36,091 bases of DNA from Oceanisphaera litoralis (lineage in GTDB: Bacteria; Pseudomonadota; Gammaproteobacteria; Enterobacterales; Aeromonadaceae), in assembly GCF_016907015.1 (NCBI RefSeq), contig NZ_JAFBBE010000029.1:1-36091 (forward strand). The letters run 5' to 3'. The position numbers were made by a program, and so were the translations under genes. Shown here piece by piece: positions 1 through 8,437 of this stretch. The notes beneath the pieces were generated by a model. It worked only from the letters and a program-made list of their open reading frames with translations, was not told the DNA's origin and did not search any database. Positions within the stretch are counted from its first letter, which is position 1, and each line of letters begins with the position of its first letter.

Positions 1-249
1 TGGCATACCGATGATATCGCCGCTGAATTTGATAATGTCAGTATCATCAAGCTACCGCCGTATTCCCCAGAACTAAATTCGATAGAGCAAGTGTGGAGCT
101 GGATGCGTCAGCACTGTCTTGCCAATCGGGTTTTCACAAATTATGAAGACATTGTGGATAGCGTCTGCAAAGCCTGGAACACCTTCACCGAGAGTGCGGA
201 AAGAGTGACTAAAACGTGCTCTAGAAAGTGGGCAAGCCTGACCAGTTAG
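1..249 (+). mobile_element. IS630-family transposase, C-terminal part (cut by window edge)
   Basis: The frame is open from the first base to a TAG at 247-249, giving 82 residues with no start inside the window. It carries the IS630/Tc1-type DDE signature LPPYSPELNSIEQVW, whose glutamate is the last residue of the catalytic triad and which is followed by a basic helical tail. About 10 bases after the stop lies ATTGGTAT, the likely inner edge of the right terminal repeat. The same sequence ends the short element at 1113-1283. Whether the upstream part of the transposase is intact cannot be seen, so this could be a full IS or a remnant. Confidence 0.85.
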
Positions 250-253
250 TTTT

Positions 254-265
254 CCAGATTGGTAT
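254..265. repeat. Putative right terminal repeat of the IS630-like element
   Basis: Read inward from outside, the end is ATACCAATCTGG. IS630 elements insert at TA, and TA is present here. The left end of the short element at 1113 reads ATACCAATCGGA, matching 10 of 12 bases. The true IS boundary cannot be fixed without the left end. Confidence 0.45.
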
Positions 266-326
266 GAGGGGTAAATGGTGAGGCGGTTTGTCTGTCTCTC
301 CCCTCACTCCTCACATTTTACCCCTC
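266..326. repeat. Inverted repeat just outside the IS630 end
   Basis: Two 18-base arms, 266-283 and 309-326, match in 16 of 18 positions when one is reverse-complemented (core GGGGTAAA...GTGAGG). They surround a pyrimidine-rich loop. A degenerate version of the same string follows the right end of the short element near 1284-1302. No gene is visible here. Confidence 0.5.
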
Positions 327-352
327 ACCGTTTTTCCAAATCCCGCAAAGCA

Positions 353-378
353 AAAAGCCGACCCTAAGGTCGGCTTTT
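353..378 (-). terminator. Rho-independent terminator of the tRNA operon
   Basis: A perfect 11-bp stem, AAAAGCCGACC with GGTCGGCTTTT, closes a 4-base loop. On the minus strand it is followed by a U-rich stretch. It lies directly after the last tRNA of the minus-strand array and is the natural end of that transcript. Confidence 0.85.
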
Positions 379-384
379 AAAATA

Positions 385-459
385 TGGCTGGGGTACCAGG
401 ATTCGAACCTGGGAATGGCGAGATCAAAACCCGCTGCCTTACCGCTTGGCGATACCCCA
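385..459 (-). tRNA. tRNA-Gln (TTG), third copy in the operon
   Basis: The 75-base minus-strand cloverleaf begins TGGGGTATCGCC and ends with an encoded CCA. The anticodon loop TTTTGAT gives anticodon TTG. The T-arm GGTTCGAATCC is intact. It is the last gene of the six-tRNA operon and is essentially the same sequence as the copies at 702-776 and 822-896. Confidence 0.95.
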
Positions 460-470
460 ATTTTCTTGAA

Positions 471-555
471 TGGTGCGGGAGGCGAGACTTGAACTCGCAC
501 ACCTTGCGGCGCTAGAACCTAAATCTAGTGCGTCTACCAATTTCGCCACTCCCGC
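471..555 (-). tRNA. tRNA-Leu (TAG)
   Basis: This is an 85-base class II tRNA on the minus strand with a long variable arm and an encoded CCA. The acceptor begins GCGGGAGTGGCGAAA. The anticodon stem-loop CTAGATTTAGGTTCTAG gives anticodon TAG, reading CUN leucine codons. It is the leuW counterpart of the E. coli metT-leuW-gln array. Confidence 0.95.
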
Positions 556-561
556 TAAGAG

Positions 562-638
562 TGGTGGCTATGGCGGGATTCGAACCTGCGACCCCATCAT
601 TATGAGTGATGTGCTCTAACCAACTGAGCTACATAGCC
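562..638 (-). tRNA. tRNA-Met (CAT), elongator, second copy
   Basis: A 77-base minus-strand tRNA starting GGCTATGTAGCTCAG with an encoded CCA. The anticodon loop ACTCATAA gives CAT. The sequence follows E. coli metT/metU elongator tRNA rather than initiator tRNA: the acceptor has a normal first base pair and the anticodon stem lacks three consecutive G-C pairs. It is identical to the copy at 901-977. Confidence 0.95.
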
Positions 639-701
639 ACATCAGCATCGAGTTTCCTCGATATTAAACATGATTCGAAGTGATTCGAAACAGCTTTAAA
701 A

Positions 702-776
702 TGGCTGGGGTACCAGGATTCGAACCTGGGAATGGCGAGATCAAAACCCGCTGCCTTACCGCTTGGCGATACCCCA
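702..776 (-). tRNA. tRNA-Gln (TTG), second copy
   Basis: A 75-base minus-strand cloverleaf with anticodon TTG and an encoded CCA, identical in its body to the other two glutamine tRNAs in the array. The bases just 3' of it (TTTTAAA type) also match those after the first copy, pointing to local duplication. Confidence 0.95.
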
Positions 777-821
777 ACAGCATGTGCCCGTATTTTTAAC
801 ATATACCAGCACATTTTAAAA

Positions 822-896
822 TGGCTGGGGTACCAGGATTCGAACCTGGGAATGGCGAGATCAAAACCCGCTGCCTTACCGCTTGGCGATACCCCA
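822..896 (-). tRNA. tRNA-Gln (TTG), first copy
   Basis: A 75-base minus-strand cloverleaf with anticodon TTG and encoded CCA. It lies only 4 bases after the preceding tRNA-Met in transcription order, so the two must be cut from one precursor. Confidence 0.95.
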
Positions 897-900
897 GCAA

Positions 901-977
901 TGGTGGCTATGGCGGGATTCGAACCTGCGACCCCATCATTATGAGTGATGTGCTCTAACCAACTGAGCTACATAGCC
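901..977 (-). tRNA. tRNA-Met (CAT), elongator, first gene of the operon
   Basis: A 77-base minus-strand tRNA with anticodon CAT, intact T-arm and encoded CCA. It is the promoter-proximal gene of the Met-Gln-Gln-Met-Leu-Gln operon, with its first base about 42 bases downstream of the -10 hexamer at 1020-1025. Confidence 0.95.
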
Positions 978-1019
978 ATTGCTTTCTTGTTGATGACGTC
1001 TCGTCACCGAACGGGGCGC

Positions 1020-1048
1020 ATTATGCGTATCCGGGCCGAAAGCGTCAA
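1020..1048 (-). promoter_or_regulatory. Sigma-70 promoter of the tRNA operon
   Basis: On the minus strand, -35 TTGACG (1043-1048) and -10 CATAAT (1020-1025) are separated by exactly 17 bases. The -10 is followed by a GC-rich discriminator (GCGCCCCG). That discriminator is typical of stable-RNA promoters under stringent control. Confidence 0.85.
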
Positions 1049-1112
1049 CCGTTTTTTCCCGAAAAGTTGGCCCTTTCCAATCGTTTGAATGGAAACTAGA
1101 CAGAGTGGTGTA

Positions 1113-1283
1113 ATACCAATCGGATTAATCATGTACTCAGGCCGTCATCCTGACGAAAGTCAGGATCTCTCTGCAGAAAGATACCGGGTCCGTCATGCTG
1201 AACTTGATTCAGTACCGGTATGACAGTGCTTAAAACACGGCATTGTTATCGGGAATTGATCACATTTTTAGTGAAATTGGTAT
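1113..1283. mobile_element. Short non-coding element with IS630-like ends (MITE candidate)
   Basis: A 171-base non-coding segment bounded by ATACCAAT and its inverse ATTGGTAT, next to TA dinucleotides. Its left end resembles the end of the IS630-type element at the start of the window. Inside are two hairpin-forming strings, one around CCTGACGAAAGTCAGG near 1151-1166 and one around CTGAACTTGATTCAG near 1198-1212. These belong to a style of interspersed repeat common in bacteria. No reading frame of note is present, so mobilisation would need a transposase in trans. Confidence 0.5.
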
Positions 1284-1319
1284 AAGGGTAAACAGTGGGG
1301 GTGTTTTTTTAAACAAAAA

Positions 1320-1345
1320 AAGGCCGGACGATTCGGTCCGGCCTT
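1320..1345 (-). terminator. Terminator of pth-ychF
   Basis: A 10-bp perfect stem AAGGCCGGAC with GTCCGGCCTT and a 6-base loop. On the minus strand it is followed by a run of T residues. It lies about 40 bases beyond the ychF stop codon. Confidence 0.85.
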
Positions 1346-1387
1346 GTTGCTGACTCGCCGCCAACAGGCGAGCGGACGGGCAGGGTG

Positions 1388-2479
1388 CTAGACGTTGAAC
1401 AGGAAGTTCATCACATCGCCGTCTTTGACGATGTAGTCTTTGCCTTCGGAGCGCATCTTGCCCGCTTCCTTGGCACCCTGTTCGCCCTTGTAGGTGATGA
1501 AGTCTTCATAGGCGATGGTCTGGGCGCGAATAAAGCCCTTCTCGAAATCGGTGTGGATCTTGCCGGCCGCCTGCGGGCCGGTGGCCCCCACGGGGATGGT
1601 CCAGGCGCGGACTTCCTTCACCCCGGCGGTGAAGTAGGTCTGCAGGTTGAGTAACTCGTAACCGGCGCGGATCACCCGGTTCAGGCCCGGCTCTTCCAGA
1701 CCCAGATCGGCCATGAACTCGGCGGCTTCTTCCGCATCCAGCTCGGCAATTTCCGACTCCATGGCGGCACAGACCGGTACCACAATGGCGTTTTCTGCGG
1801 CGGCGATTTCCATCACCTGAGCCAGATAGGGGTTGTCCTCGAAGCCGTCGTCACTGACGTTGGCGATATACATGGTCGGCTTGATGGTGAGGAAGTTCAG
1901 GTAGTCGATGGCGGCCTTTTCTTCCTTGGTCAACTCCACGCTGCGCAGTACCTGGGCCTGTTCCAGTGCCGGCAGCAGCTTTTCCAGCACCGTCACTTCA
2001 AACTTGGCATCCTTGTCGCCGCCCTTGGCTTTCTTGGCGTTACGATGAATGGCCCGCTCGCAGGTATCCAGATCCGCCAGTGACAACTCGATGTTAATCA
2101 CGTCGATATCGTCCTTGGGCGACACCTGGCCGGCTACGTGGACGATATTGTCGTTTTCGAAGCAGCGTACCACGTGGCCGATGGCGTCGGTTTCACGGAT
2201 ATTGGCCAGAAACTTGTTGCCCAGGCCTTCTCCCTTGGAGGCACCGGCCACCAAGCCGGCGATGTCCACAAATTCCATGGAGGTGGGCAGTATGCGCTGG
2301 GGCTTGACGATTTCGGCCAGGGCATCCAGCCGCTTGTCCGGCACCGGTACCACGCCGGTGTTCGGCTCTATGGTGCAGAACGGAAAGTTGGCGGCTTCGA
2401 TACCGGCCTTGGTCAGCGCGTTGAACAGAGTGGATTTGCCTACATTGGGCAGGCCCACGATACCGCATTTAAAACCCAT
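1388..2479 (-). CDS. ychF: Redox-responsive ATPase YchF (Obg-like, TRAFAC class)
   Basis: This 363-residue protein has the full length of E. coli YchF. The P-loop GLPNVGKST is at residues 9-17, a switch region VDIAGLV follows, and the position of the GTPase NKxD motif is replaced by NVSD. That replacement is the family reason for ATP rather than GTP preference. A TGS domain makes up roughly the last 85 residues. YchF binds ribosomes and is linked to translation control and the oxidative stress response. A ribosome site AGGACA precedes the ATG. It lies 30 bases after pth on the same strand, the pairing seen in E. coli, and a strong terminator follows. Confidence 0.97.
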   Translation of the reverse strand: MGFKCGIVGLPNVGKSTLFNALTKAGIEAANFPFCTIEPNTGVVPVPDKRLDALAEIVKPQRILPTSMEFVDIAGLVAGASKGEGLGNKFLANIRETDAIGHVVRCFENDNIVHVAGQVSPKDDIDVINIELSLADLDTCERAIHRNAKKAKGGDKDAKFEVTVLEKLLPALEQAQVLRSVELTKEEKAAIDYLNFLTIKPTMYIANVSDDGFEDNPYLAQVMEIAAAENAIVVPVCAAMESEIAELDAEEAAEFMADLGLEEPGLNRVIRAGYELLNLQTYFTAGVKEVRAWTIPVGATGPQAAGKIHTDFEKGFIRAQTIAYEDFITYKGEQGAKEAGKMRSEGKDYIVKDGDVMNFLFNV

Positions 2480-2509
2480 GATGAGTGTCCTGAAAGTGAT
2501 GACGAAAAG

Positions 2510-3106
2510 TTACTTGGTGGAATCGGCATTGAAAGTATGCAGACGATTCATCGCCTTGGTCATACCATCGTTGAATAAAATATCGGTGCTGCGGGCGGCC
2601 TCGTCTACCGCGGCTTCCAGCAGGCTGTGCTCGGCGGCCGGCGCCTTGGTCAGTACAAAACCGGCAACCTGGGACTTGTGGCCCGGATGACCGATGCCGA
2701 TGCGCAACCGGTAAAAATCCTTGTTGTTGCCAAGGCAGCTGATGGTGTCCCGCAGGCCATTATGACCGCCGTGGCCGCAGCCCTGCTTGAAACGGGCCGT
2801 GCCCGGGGGCAGATCCAGTTCGTCATGGGCCACCAGAATCGACTCGGGCGGGATCTGGTAAAAGTTGGCCATGGCGGCCACCGCCTTGCCCGAGCGGTTC
2901 ATGAAGGTAGCGGGGATCAGCAGGCGAACATCGTGACCCTTGATGCGTACCCGTCCGGTCCAGCCGAAGAACTTGGCTTCTTCCTTCAGCTGGCCGCCGT
3001 GCATCCGGGCCAGTTCGGCCACATACCAGGCACCGGCGTTATGGCGGGTCTGGGCGTATTCGGGGCCCGGATTACCGAGCCCGACAATCAGTTCGATAGG
3101 GTGCAT
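2510..3106 (-). CDS. pth: Peptidyl-tRNA hydrolase
   Basis: 198 residues, close to the usual 190-200. The enzyme releases peptides from peptidyl-tRNA that falls off ribosomes, recycling tRNA. Family residues are visible: VGLGNPG near the N-terminus with Asn12, catalytic His22 in TRHNAGAW, Asp95 in [10 protein letters not shown], and [10 protein letters not shown] in the core. The ATG beginning [14 protein letters not shown] matches the family start, although no strong ribosome site is seen before it. The gene is followed after 30 bases by ychF, giving a probable two-gene transcript. Confidence 0.97.
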   Translation of the reverse strand: MHPIELIVGLGNPGPEYAQTRHNAGAWYVAELARMHGGQLKEEAKFFGWTGRVRIKGHDVRLLIPATFMNRSGKAVAAMANFYQIPPESILVAHDELDLPPGTARFKQGCGHGGHNGLRDTISCLGNNKDFYRLRIGIGHPGHKSQVAGFVLTKAPAAEHSLLEAAVDEAARSTDILFNDGMTKAMNRLHTFNADSTK

Positions 3107-3276
3107 ATGCTGAGTCGGCCGTTAAAATGACGCCATATTCTAATTAAGAGCGGCAATAATGGCCACCTTGGTCGAGCCAATCCACCATAATAGGCTGGCG
3201 GAAGGCGGGAACCATAGTGGCGAGGGTGTTTTTTCCTGTTCTCTCATGCTGCCTGTCTCACCGTTCATGCAACAAA

Positions 3277-3301
3277 AAAAGCCCGCTGATGCGGGCTTTT
3301 T
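3277..3301 (-). terminator. Terminator of prs (bidirectional shape)
   Basis: The stem AAAAAGCCCGC with GCGGGCTTTTT closes the 3-base loop TGA. On the minus strand the stem is followed by a run of T. It starts 15 bases beyond the prs stop and separates prs from pth. Confidence 0.85.
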
Positions 3302-3315
3302 CAACACCGTCGAGC

Positions 3316-4254
3316 TTACTGCTCGAACATGGCGGAGATGGATTCTTCGTTGCTGATGCGACGAATGGCTTCGGCCAGCATGGGCGACAGGGACAGTTGC
3401 TTGACCTTGCTGATGGCCTTCATTTCATCGCTCAGCGGTACCGAGTCGGTGATGATGACTTCATCGATCACGGAATCCTTGATGTTCTGGGCGGCATTGC
3501 CGGAGAACACGGCGTGAGTGGCATAGGCAAACACCCGCTTGGCGCCACGCTCTTTCAGGGCTTCGGCGGCCTTGCACAGGGTACCACCGGTGTCGATCAT
3601 GTCGTCGACAATCACGCAGTCACGGCCTTCGACATCACCGATCAGGTGCATGACCTGAGACACGTTGGCACGCGGACGACGCTTGTCGATGATGGCGATG
3701 TCGGTTTCATCCAGCAGCTTGGCCACGGCACGGGCGCGAACCACACCGCCGATATCGGGTGACACCACCACGGCATCGTGCAGATTCTTGGCTTTCATGT
3801 CTTCCAGCAGCACAGGGGTACCGAAGACGTTGTCTACCGGCACGTCGAAGAAACCCTGAATCTGCTCGGCGTGCAGGTCAACGGTCAGCACCCGGTCAAC
3901 ACCCACGCTGGACAGGAAGTCGGCCACTACCTTGGCGGTAATCGGTACACGAGAGGAACGTACGCGACGGTCCTGGCGGGCATAGCCGAAGTAGGGGATA
4001 ACCGCGGTGATACGACCGGCGGAGGCACGGCGCAACGCATCCACCATCACGATCAATTCCATCAGGTTGTCGTTGGTTGGCGCACAGGTGGACTGGATGA
4101 TGAAGACATCGCCGCCCCGTACATTTTCGTTGATTTGTACGCTGATTTCGCCATCACTGAAACGGCCGACATCGGCAGCACTCAGTTTGATGAAAAGACG
4201 GTCGGCGATACGTTGGGCGAGTTCCGGCGTAGCATTACCAGCAAACAGCTTCAT
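3316..4254 (-). CDS. prs: Ribose-phosphate pyrophosphokinase (PRPP synthase)
   Basis: The enzyme makes PRPP from ribose 5-phosphate and ATP for purine, pyrimidine, histidine, tryptophan and NAD synthesis. The protein has 312 residues when started at [10 protein letters not shown], close to E. coli Prs (315). YFGYARQDR (88-96) covers the ATP-binding flexible loop, HAEQIQGFF (128-136) carries a metal-binding histidine, and DDMIDTGGT (217-225) is the PRPP-binding motif. An in-frame ATG 27 codons upstream (4335) exists, but the extra residues are not family-like. The gene follows ispE and lolB on the same strand after a 247-base leader, so it may also be transcribed independently. PRPP made here feeds purMN and upp, both encoded in this window. 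Confidence 0.97.
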   Translation of the reverse strand: MKLFAGNATPELAQRIADRLFIKLSAADVGRFSDGEISVQINENVRGGDVFIIQSTCAPTNDNLMELIVMVDALRRASAGRITAVIPYFGYARQDRRVRSSRVPITAKVVADFLSSVGVDRVLTVDLHAEQIQGFFDVPVDNVFGTPVLLEDMKAKNLHDAVVVSPDIGGVVRARAVAKLLDETDIAIIDKRRPRANVSQVMHLIGDVEGRDCVIVDDMIDTGGTLCKAAEALKERGAKRVFAYATHAVFSGNAAQNIKDSVIDEVIITDSVPLSDEMKAISKVKQLSLSPMLAEAIRRISNEESISAMFEQ

Positions 4255-4397
4255 GTCGGGCACGGTTGAAAACCTCGGGGTTGTTTCATGGGTGGCGAGA
4301 CTGGACGGGGCCGTGAACCCGTTATCACGGAACAAACTTCCGCTATCCAGCCCGTTTTAGAATTCTATTCTAGTCTTTCGTGCGCCAGGCAGATAGT

Positions 4398-4484
4398 CGG
4401 GGTGGGGCCCTGTTGTGCTGCCGGCGGCACTTGGCAGCAGATTGACCCTTGAAATATTCAAGAGCGAAAAAGGGCCCACCCCCG
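4398..4484 (-). promoter_or_regulatory. Structured leader region between ispE and prs
   Basis: A G-rich arm at 4398-4410 (CGGGGTGGGGCCC) pairs with an almost exact inverse at 4472-4484, with two mismatches in 13. Between them are a GC-rich hairpin around TGCTGCCGGCGGCA and a small palindrome CTTGAA-ATA-TTCAAG. The whole could fold in the RNA before prs. No purine-repressor box is recognisable. Function is not established. Confidence 0.4.
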
Positions 4485-4501
4485 TTTTCTGCAATTGCTG
4501 T

Positions 4502-5374
4502 CTAGGTTGCCGTGTTTGATGACGGGTCGGTGGCATCCATGTGTTGTAATGCGCTGACAAGCGGCGAAATGTTACAGCCCTTGGCGACAAATCCGCGCAC
4601 GCCTTCCGGGGCCCTGGCCAGGGTTTCCTCTGCCGTTTCTCGGCGGTTAAAACTGGCGAAAATACAGGCGCCGGTGCCCGTCATTCTTGACGGCGCATAT
4701 TCTAGCAACCAGCCAAGGAGCTTGGCAACCTCGGGGTGGCGCTTTTTGACCAGCGCTTCGCAATCGTTTTCCCAGGGTAACGACAGCCGTTGTTGCAGGG
4801 GTAATACCGGGCTGTTACGGGGCAGATCCGGGTCGTTGAAAATGGCGGCGGTGGCCACTTCAATCTCGGGGTGAAGCACCAGATACCAGGGCTCGGGCGG
4901 ATGGGCCGGGGTAAAGATATCGCCCACGCCTTCGGCAAAGGCCGCCTGACCGCGGATGAATACCGGCACATCGGCACCGAGTGTCAGCCCCAGCCGGGCC
5001 AGTTGCTCGGTGGACAGCCCCAGTTGCCATAACCGGTTCAGGGCCACCAAGGTGGTGGCGGCGTCGCTGGAGCCACCGCCCAGGCCGCCACCCATGGGCA
5101 GACGCTTGGTCAGGGTAATACGGGCGCCCCGGGTGCAGCCGGTCTTGCTTTGTAGCAGACGGGCAGCCCGGATGATCAGGTTTTGTTCCGGCGACACGCC
5201 GGGCAGGGGCGGCGAAAGCGTCAAGTCACCATCGGGGGCCGCGGCAAAGCCCAGGCTGTCACCCTGGTCGACAAACTGAAACAGGGTCTGCAAATTATGA
5301 TAACCGTCATCCCGGCGGCCGGTGATATACAGAAAAAGATTGAGCTTGGCCGGAGCCGGCAGCACCATCATCAT
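4502..5374 (-). CDS. ispE: 4-diphosphocytidyl-2-C-methyl-D-erythritol kinase
   Basis: This GHMP-family kinase phosphorylates CDP-methylerythritol in the MEP isoprenoid pathway. From the chosen start it has 290 residues (E. coli 283). [11 protein letters not shown] near the N-terminus carries the substrate-binding lysine, the glycine-rich ATP loop is at about 93-107 ([15 protein letters not shown]), and LGADVPVFI holds the catalytic aspartate. An in-frame ATG exists at 5386. The ATG at 5372-5374 overlaps the lolB stop as ATGA and sits 6 bases after GGGAG, so it is preferred and implies translational coupling. The order lolB-ispE-prs is as in E. coli. Confidence 0.95.
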   Translation of the reverse strand: MMMVLPAPAKLNLFLYITGRRDDGYHNLQTLFQFVDQGDSLGFAAAPDGDLTLSPPLPGVSPEQNLIIRAARLLQSKTGCTRGARITLTKRLPMGGGLGGGSSDAATTLVALNRLWQLGLSTEQLARLGLTLGADVPVFIRGQAAFAEGVGDIFTPAHPPEPWYLVLHPEIEVATAAIFNDPDLPRNSPVLPLQQRLSLPWENDCEALVKKRHPEVAKLLGWLLEYAPSRMTGTGACIFASFNRRETAEETLARAPEGVRGFVAKGCNISPLVSALQHMDATDPSSNTAT

Positions 5375-5946
5375 TTCAGCTCCCATTGGTTGATGGCCAG
5401 ACGCAGTGTGGTGTCGTCGTGGGTCAGATCGAGCCGGCTGGGCAGCCAGAGTCCGTCAATCCGGGTGTAGCCCAGATAACGCAGCCGCCAGCCATGGGCA
5501 ACAATGGTCTGAGGGCGACCGTCGGTGTCATATTCCACCTGGTCCGCCTCACCCGGCAGGCCTTTTATCCAGTACGACAGCTGCTCTACCGGCAGATCCC
5601 AGCCGGTCAGCCGAAACACCAGTTCCCGGGCATTGTCGGCCTGATGTTGCCGGCCCTCGCTGTCGGTCAGCACCACCAGCCCCTGGTGGCGAGTCAGATC
5701 GAAGGCCCGCTTGCCGACCAGGTTGGTCATGTTCATCCTGTAGTCATCGCTGTTCTGGCGCCAGAACAGGCTGAGACTGCCTCTTTCCTCGGCGGTGATA
5801 ATACCGAGCCGGGCCGACAGCTGCCATTGCTGCAATTGAGTGAGGGTGATTTTCTGGGCTTGCCAGGAGCCGGCGGGAGCTTCCTGCGCCTGGTAGGCAC
5901 AGCCCGACAACCCCAGCAGAGCAAAGGTGAACAGTAAAATACGCAC
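5371..5946 (-). CDS. lolB: Outer-membrane lipoprotein receptor LolB
   Basis: LolB accepts lipoproteins from the periplasmic carrier LolA and inserts them in the outer membrane. The 191-residue precursor begins with a lipoprotein signal peptide ending in the lipobox LSGC, with acylated Cys16. The residue after Cys is Ala, which allows outer-membrane sorting because it is not Asp. The mature part contains family-like strings such as WQLSARLGI and SYWIKGLPG. The gene is the first of the lolB-ispE-prs group, and its promoter region lies back to back with that of hemA. Confidence 0.95.
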   Translation of the reverse strand: MRILLFTFALLGLSGCAYQAQEAPAGSWQAQKITLTQLQQWQLSARLGIITAEERGSLSLFWRQNSDDYRMNMTNLVGKRAFDLTRHQGLVVLTDSEGRQHQADNARELVFRLTGWDLPVEQLSYWIKGLPGEADQVEYDTDGRPQTIVAHGWRLRYLGYTRIDGLWLPSRLDLTHDDTTLRLAINQWELK

Positions 5947-5974
5947 GGATAACCCCGGAATGAAATGTGGCGTC

Positions 5975-6003
5975 AGTATAAGGGCAAGGTGCGCGCCTTT
6001 TAA
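5975..6003 (-). promoter_or_regulatory. Candidate lolB promoter
   Basis: On the minus strand, -35 TTAAAA (5998-6003) and -10 TATACT (5975-5980) are spaced by 17 bases, placing the start site about 25 bases before the lolB ATG. The -35 is a weak match. The same six base pairs read on the other strand serve as the candidate -35 for hemA. Confidence 0.5.
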
Positions 6004-6026
6004 AGCCCCGGTCTTTCTCGTACAAT
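5998..6026 (+). promoter_or_regulatory. Candidate hemA promoter
   Basis: On the plus strand, -35 TTTTAA (5998-6003) and -10 TACAAT (6021-6026) are spaced by 17 bases, giving a start site about 35 bases before the hemA ATG. The -10 is good and the -35 is weak. Confidence 0.5.
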
Positions 6027-6068
6027 AGCCGGCTATCTGAAAGATGTTGTGAGCCGCACAAAACCCTC

Positions 6069-7328
6069 ATGAGCCTGCTGGTACTGGGAATCAATCATAA
6101 GACAGCTTCCGTCGCGCTGCGCGAACGGGTGGCATTCGGGCCTGAACTTGCCCCCAGGGCACTTCGGGAACTGATGCACACCCAGGGCGTTGAAGAGGCG
6201 GTGATCCTGTCTACCTGTAACCGCACCGAGCTGTACTGCTGCCTGGAACCAGGCGGCGACAGCGAATCGGTACGGCACTGGCTGCAACGTTTTCATCGGC
6301 TGGATGAAGATGAACTGACCGCCTGCCTGTATCAACACAGCGGCGAAGAGGCGGTGCGTCATCTGATGCGGGTCGGCTGTGGCCTGGACTCCCTGGTACT
6401 GGGCGAGCCGCAGATCCTGGGCCAGATCAAACAGGCCTATGGCCAGTCGCATCAGGTCGGCACCCTCAAGGGCGTGCTCGAACGCTTGTTCCAGAAATCG
6501 TTTTCCGTGGCCAAGCGGGTGCGTACCGAAACCGACATCGGTGCCAGCGCCGTGTCGGTGGCCTTCGCCGCCGTCAGCCTGGCCAAACGTATTTTCTCGG
6601 ATCTCGGTCGTACCCGGGTATTGCTGGTCGGTGCCGGTGAAACCGTCGAACTGGTGGCGCGTCACCTCAAGGAACAGTCGGTTACCCGGATGATAGTGGC
6701 CAACCGCACCCTGGAACGGGCCCAGAGTCTGGCGCAGGAATTCGACGCCGAGGTGATCACCCTGGAGCAGATTCCCGACTACCTGCCCAAGGCCGATATC
6801 GTGATCAGCTCCACCGCCAGCCCTCTGCCCATTATCGGCAAGGGCATGGTGGAGCGGGCGCTCAAGGCGCGCCGTCAGCAGCCCATTCTGCTGGTGGACA
6901 TCGCAGTGCCGCGGGATATCGAGCCCGAGGTCGATGAACTCAACGACGCCTATCTGTATACGGTGGACGATTTACAGGGCATCATCGAACAGAATCTGGA
7001 GAGCCGTAAACAGGCCGCCAGCCAGGCCGAACTCATTATTCTGGATGAGCGGGATCAATTCATGGCCTGGTTCCGTTCGCTCGAGTCGGTGAACCTGATC
7101 CGAGATTACCGCAGCCAGGCCGACCAGGTACAACAGCAGGAGCTGGCCCATGCCCTGCGGGCACTGGCTCAGGGCGAAGATGCCGCTCAAACCATGCAGC
7201 GGCTGGCTCGCCGGCTGACCAACAAACTGATCCATACTCCTACTCAGGCGCTGAACCAGGCGGGCAAAGACGGCGATCAGGAAATCCTGGCCGTGCTGGC
7301 CCAGAGCCTGAGGCTTGGCCAGCGCTGA
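6069..7328 (+). CDS. hemA: Glutamyl-tRNA reductase
   Basis: HemA reduces glutamyl-tRNA to glutamate-1-semialdehyde, the first committed step of tetrapyrrole synthesis. The 419 residues match the family length. Catalytic Cys50 lies in [10 protein letters not shown], the conserved segment [13 protein letters not shown] follows, and an NADPH-binding Rossmann region begins near [14 protein letters not shown]-terminal helical dimerisation domain ends the protein. The ATG fits the family N-terminus ([13 protein letters not shown]) although the ribosome site is weak. It is followed after 23 bases by prfA, as in E. coli, so heme synthesis and release factor 1 share a transcript. Confidence 0.97.
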   Translation: MSLLVLGINHKTASVALRERVAFGPELAPRALRELMHTQGVEEAVILSTCNRTELYCCLEPGGDSESVRHWLQRFHRLDEDELTACLYQHSGEEAVRHLMRVGCGLDSLVLGEPQILGQIKQAYGQSHQVGTLKGVLERLFQKSFSVAKRVRTETDIGASAVSVAFAAVSLAKRIFSDLGRTRVLLVGAGETVELVARHLKEQSVTRMIVANRTLERAQSLAQEFDAEVITLEQIPDYLPKADIVISSTASPLPIIGKGMVERALKARRQQPILLVDIAVPRDIEPEVDELNDAYLYTVDDLQGIIEQNLESRKQAASQAELIILDERDQFMAWFRSLESVNLIRDYRSQADQVQQQELAHALRALAQGEDAAQTMQRLARRLTNKLIHTPTQALNQAGKDGDQEILAVLAQSLRLGQR

Positions 7329-7351
7329 TTGAGCCACAGCGGCGAGACATC

Positions 7352-8437
7352 ATGAACATATCCATACTGAAGAAACTGGAAGGCCTGCAGGAGCGTTACG
7401 AAGAAGTGCAGGCGCTGCTGGGCGAAGCCTCTGTCATCAACAATCAGGACAAATATAGAGCCCTGACCCGTGAATATGCCCAGCTCGAAGACGTGGTGGG
7501 CTGTTTTCGCCGCTATTGCCAGGCCGAGGTCGATCTGGGGGCGGCCAAAGAGATGCTGGCGGAAGACGACGCCGAGATGAAGCTGATGGCGCAGGAAGAA
7601 ATCGACGCCGCCAAAGACACCATCGAGGCCCTGAGCGTCGAGCTGCAGATACTGCTGCTGCCGAAAGATCCCAACGACGACAACAACTGCTTTCTGGAAA
7701 TCCGCGCCGGCGCCGGCGGGGACGAAGCCGCCATCTTCGCCGGCGATCTGTTTCGCATGTACAGCCGCTATGCCGAGCAGCAACGCTGGCGGGTAGAGAT
7801 AATCAGCGCCAACGAAGGTGAGCACGGCGGTTTCAAGGAACTGATTGCCCGCATCGAGGGTACCGGTGTCTACGGTCGGCTCAAGTTCGAGTCGGGCGGG
7901 CACCGGGTGCAACGGGTGCCCGAGACCGAGTCTCAGGGCCGTATTCATACCTCAGCCTGTACCGTGGCGGTGATGCCCGAGGTGCCGGAAGCCGAAGCCA
8001 TCGACATCAATCCTGCCGACCTCAAGATCGATACCTTTCGGGCGTCCGGTGCCGGTGGCCAGCACGTCAACAAGACCGACTCTGCCATTCGTATAACCCA
8101 TCTGCCGTCCGGCATGGTGGTGGAGTGTCAGGACGAGCGTTCGCAGCATAAAAACCGGGCCAAGGCGATGGCGGTACTGAACTCGCGGCTGGCGCAGATG
8201 GCGCAGGATAAACGCCATGCCGAAGAACAGAACACCCGTCGCAACCTGCTGGGCAGCGGTGATCGTTCGGATCGTATTCGTACCTACAACTACCCCCAGG
8301 GGCGGGTATCGGATCATCGTATCAACCTGACCCTGTACCGGCTGAGTGAAGTGCTGGAAGGTCAGCTCGATATGCTGACCCAGCCGATATTGCAGGAACA
8401 CCAGGCCGACCTGCTGGCCGCCCTGGCGGAACACTGA
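7352..8437 (+). CDS. prfA: Peptide chain release factor 1
   Basis: RF1 recognises UAA and UAG and triggers peptide release. The 361 residues equal the usual length. The codon-reading tripeptide PxT appears as PET (190-192), which separates RF1 from RF2 (SPF). The catalytic GGQ is at 235-237 within [15 protein letters not shown]. The stop TGA overlaps the prmC start by one base. The glutamine of GGQ is the methylation target of PrmC, encoded next door. Confidence 0.98.
   Translation: MNISILKKLEGLQERYEEVQALLGEASVINNQDKYRALTREYAQLEDVVGCFRRYCQAEVDLGAAKEMLAEDDAEMKLMAQEEIDAAKDTIEALSVELQILLLPKDPNDDNNCFLEIRAGAGGDEAAIFAGDLFRMYSRYAEQQRWRVEIISANEGEHGGFKELIARIEGTGVYGRLKFESGGHRVQRVPETESQGRIHTSACTVAVMPEVPEAEAIDINPADLKIDTFRASGAGGQHVNKTDSAIRITHLPSGMVVECQDERSQHKNRAKAMAVLNSRLAQMAQDKRHAEEQNTRRNLLGSGDRSDRIRTYNYPQGRVSDHRINLTLYRLSEVLEGQLDMLTQPILQEHQADLLAALAEH

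Noticed and set aside
318-500. 60-residue minus-strand frame, and similar frames at 629-814 and 732-944
   Set aside because: They run through tRNA-Gln and tRNA-Met genes, and the repeated peptide strings are translations of identical tRNAs.
4255-4335. Upstream in-frame ATG for prs at 4335
   Set aside because: It adds 27 residues with no family counterpart before the conserved MKLFAGNA start.
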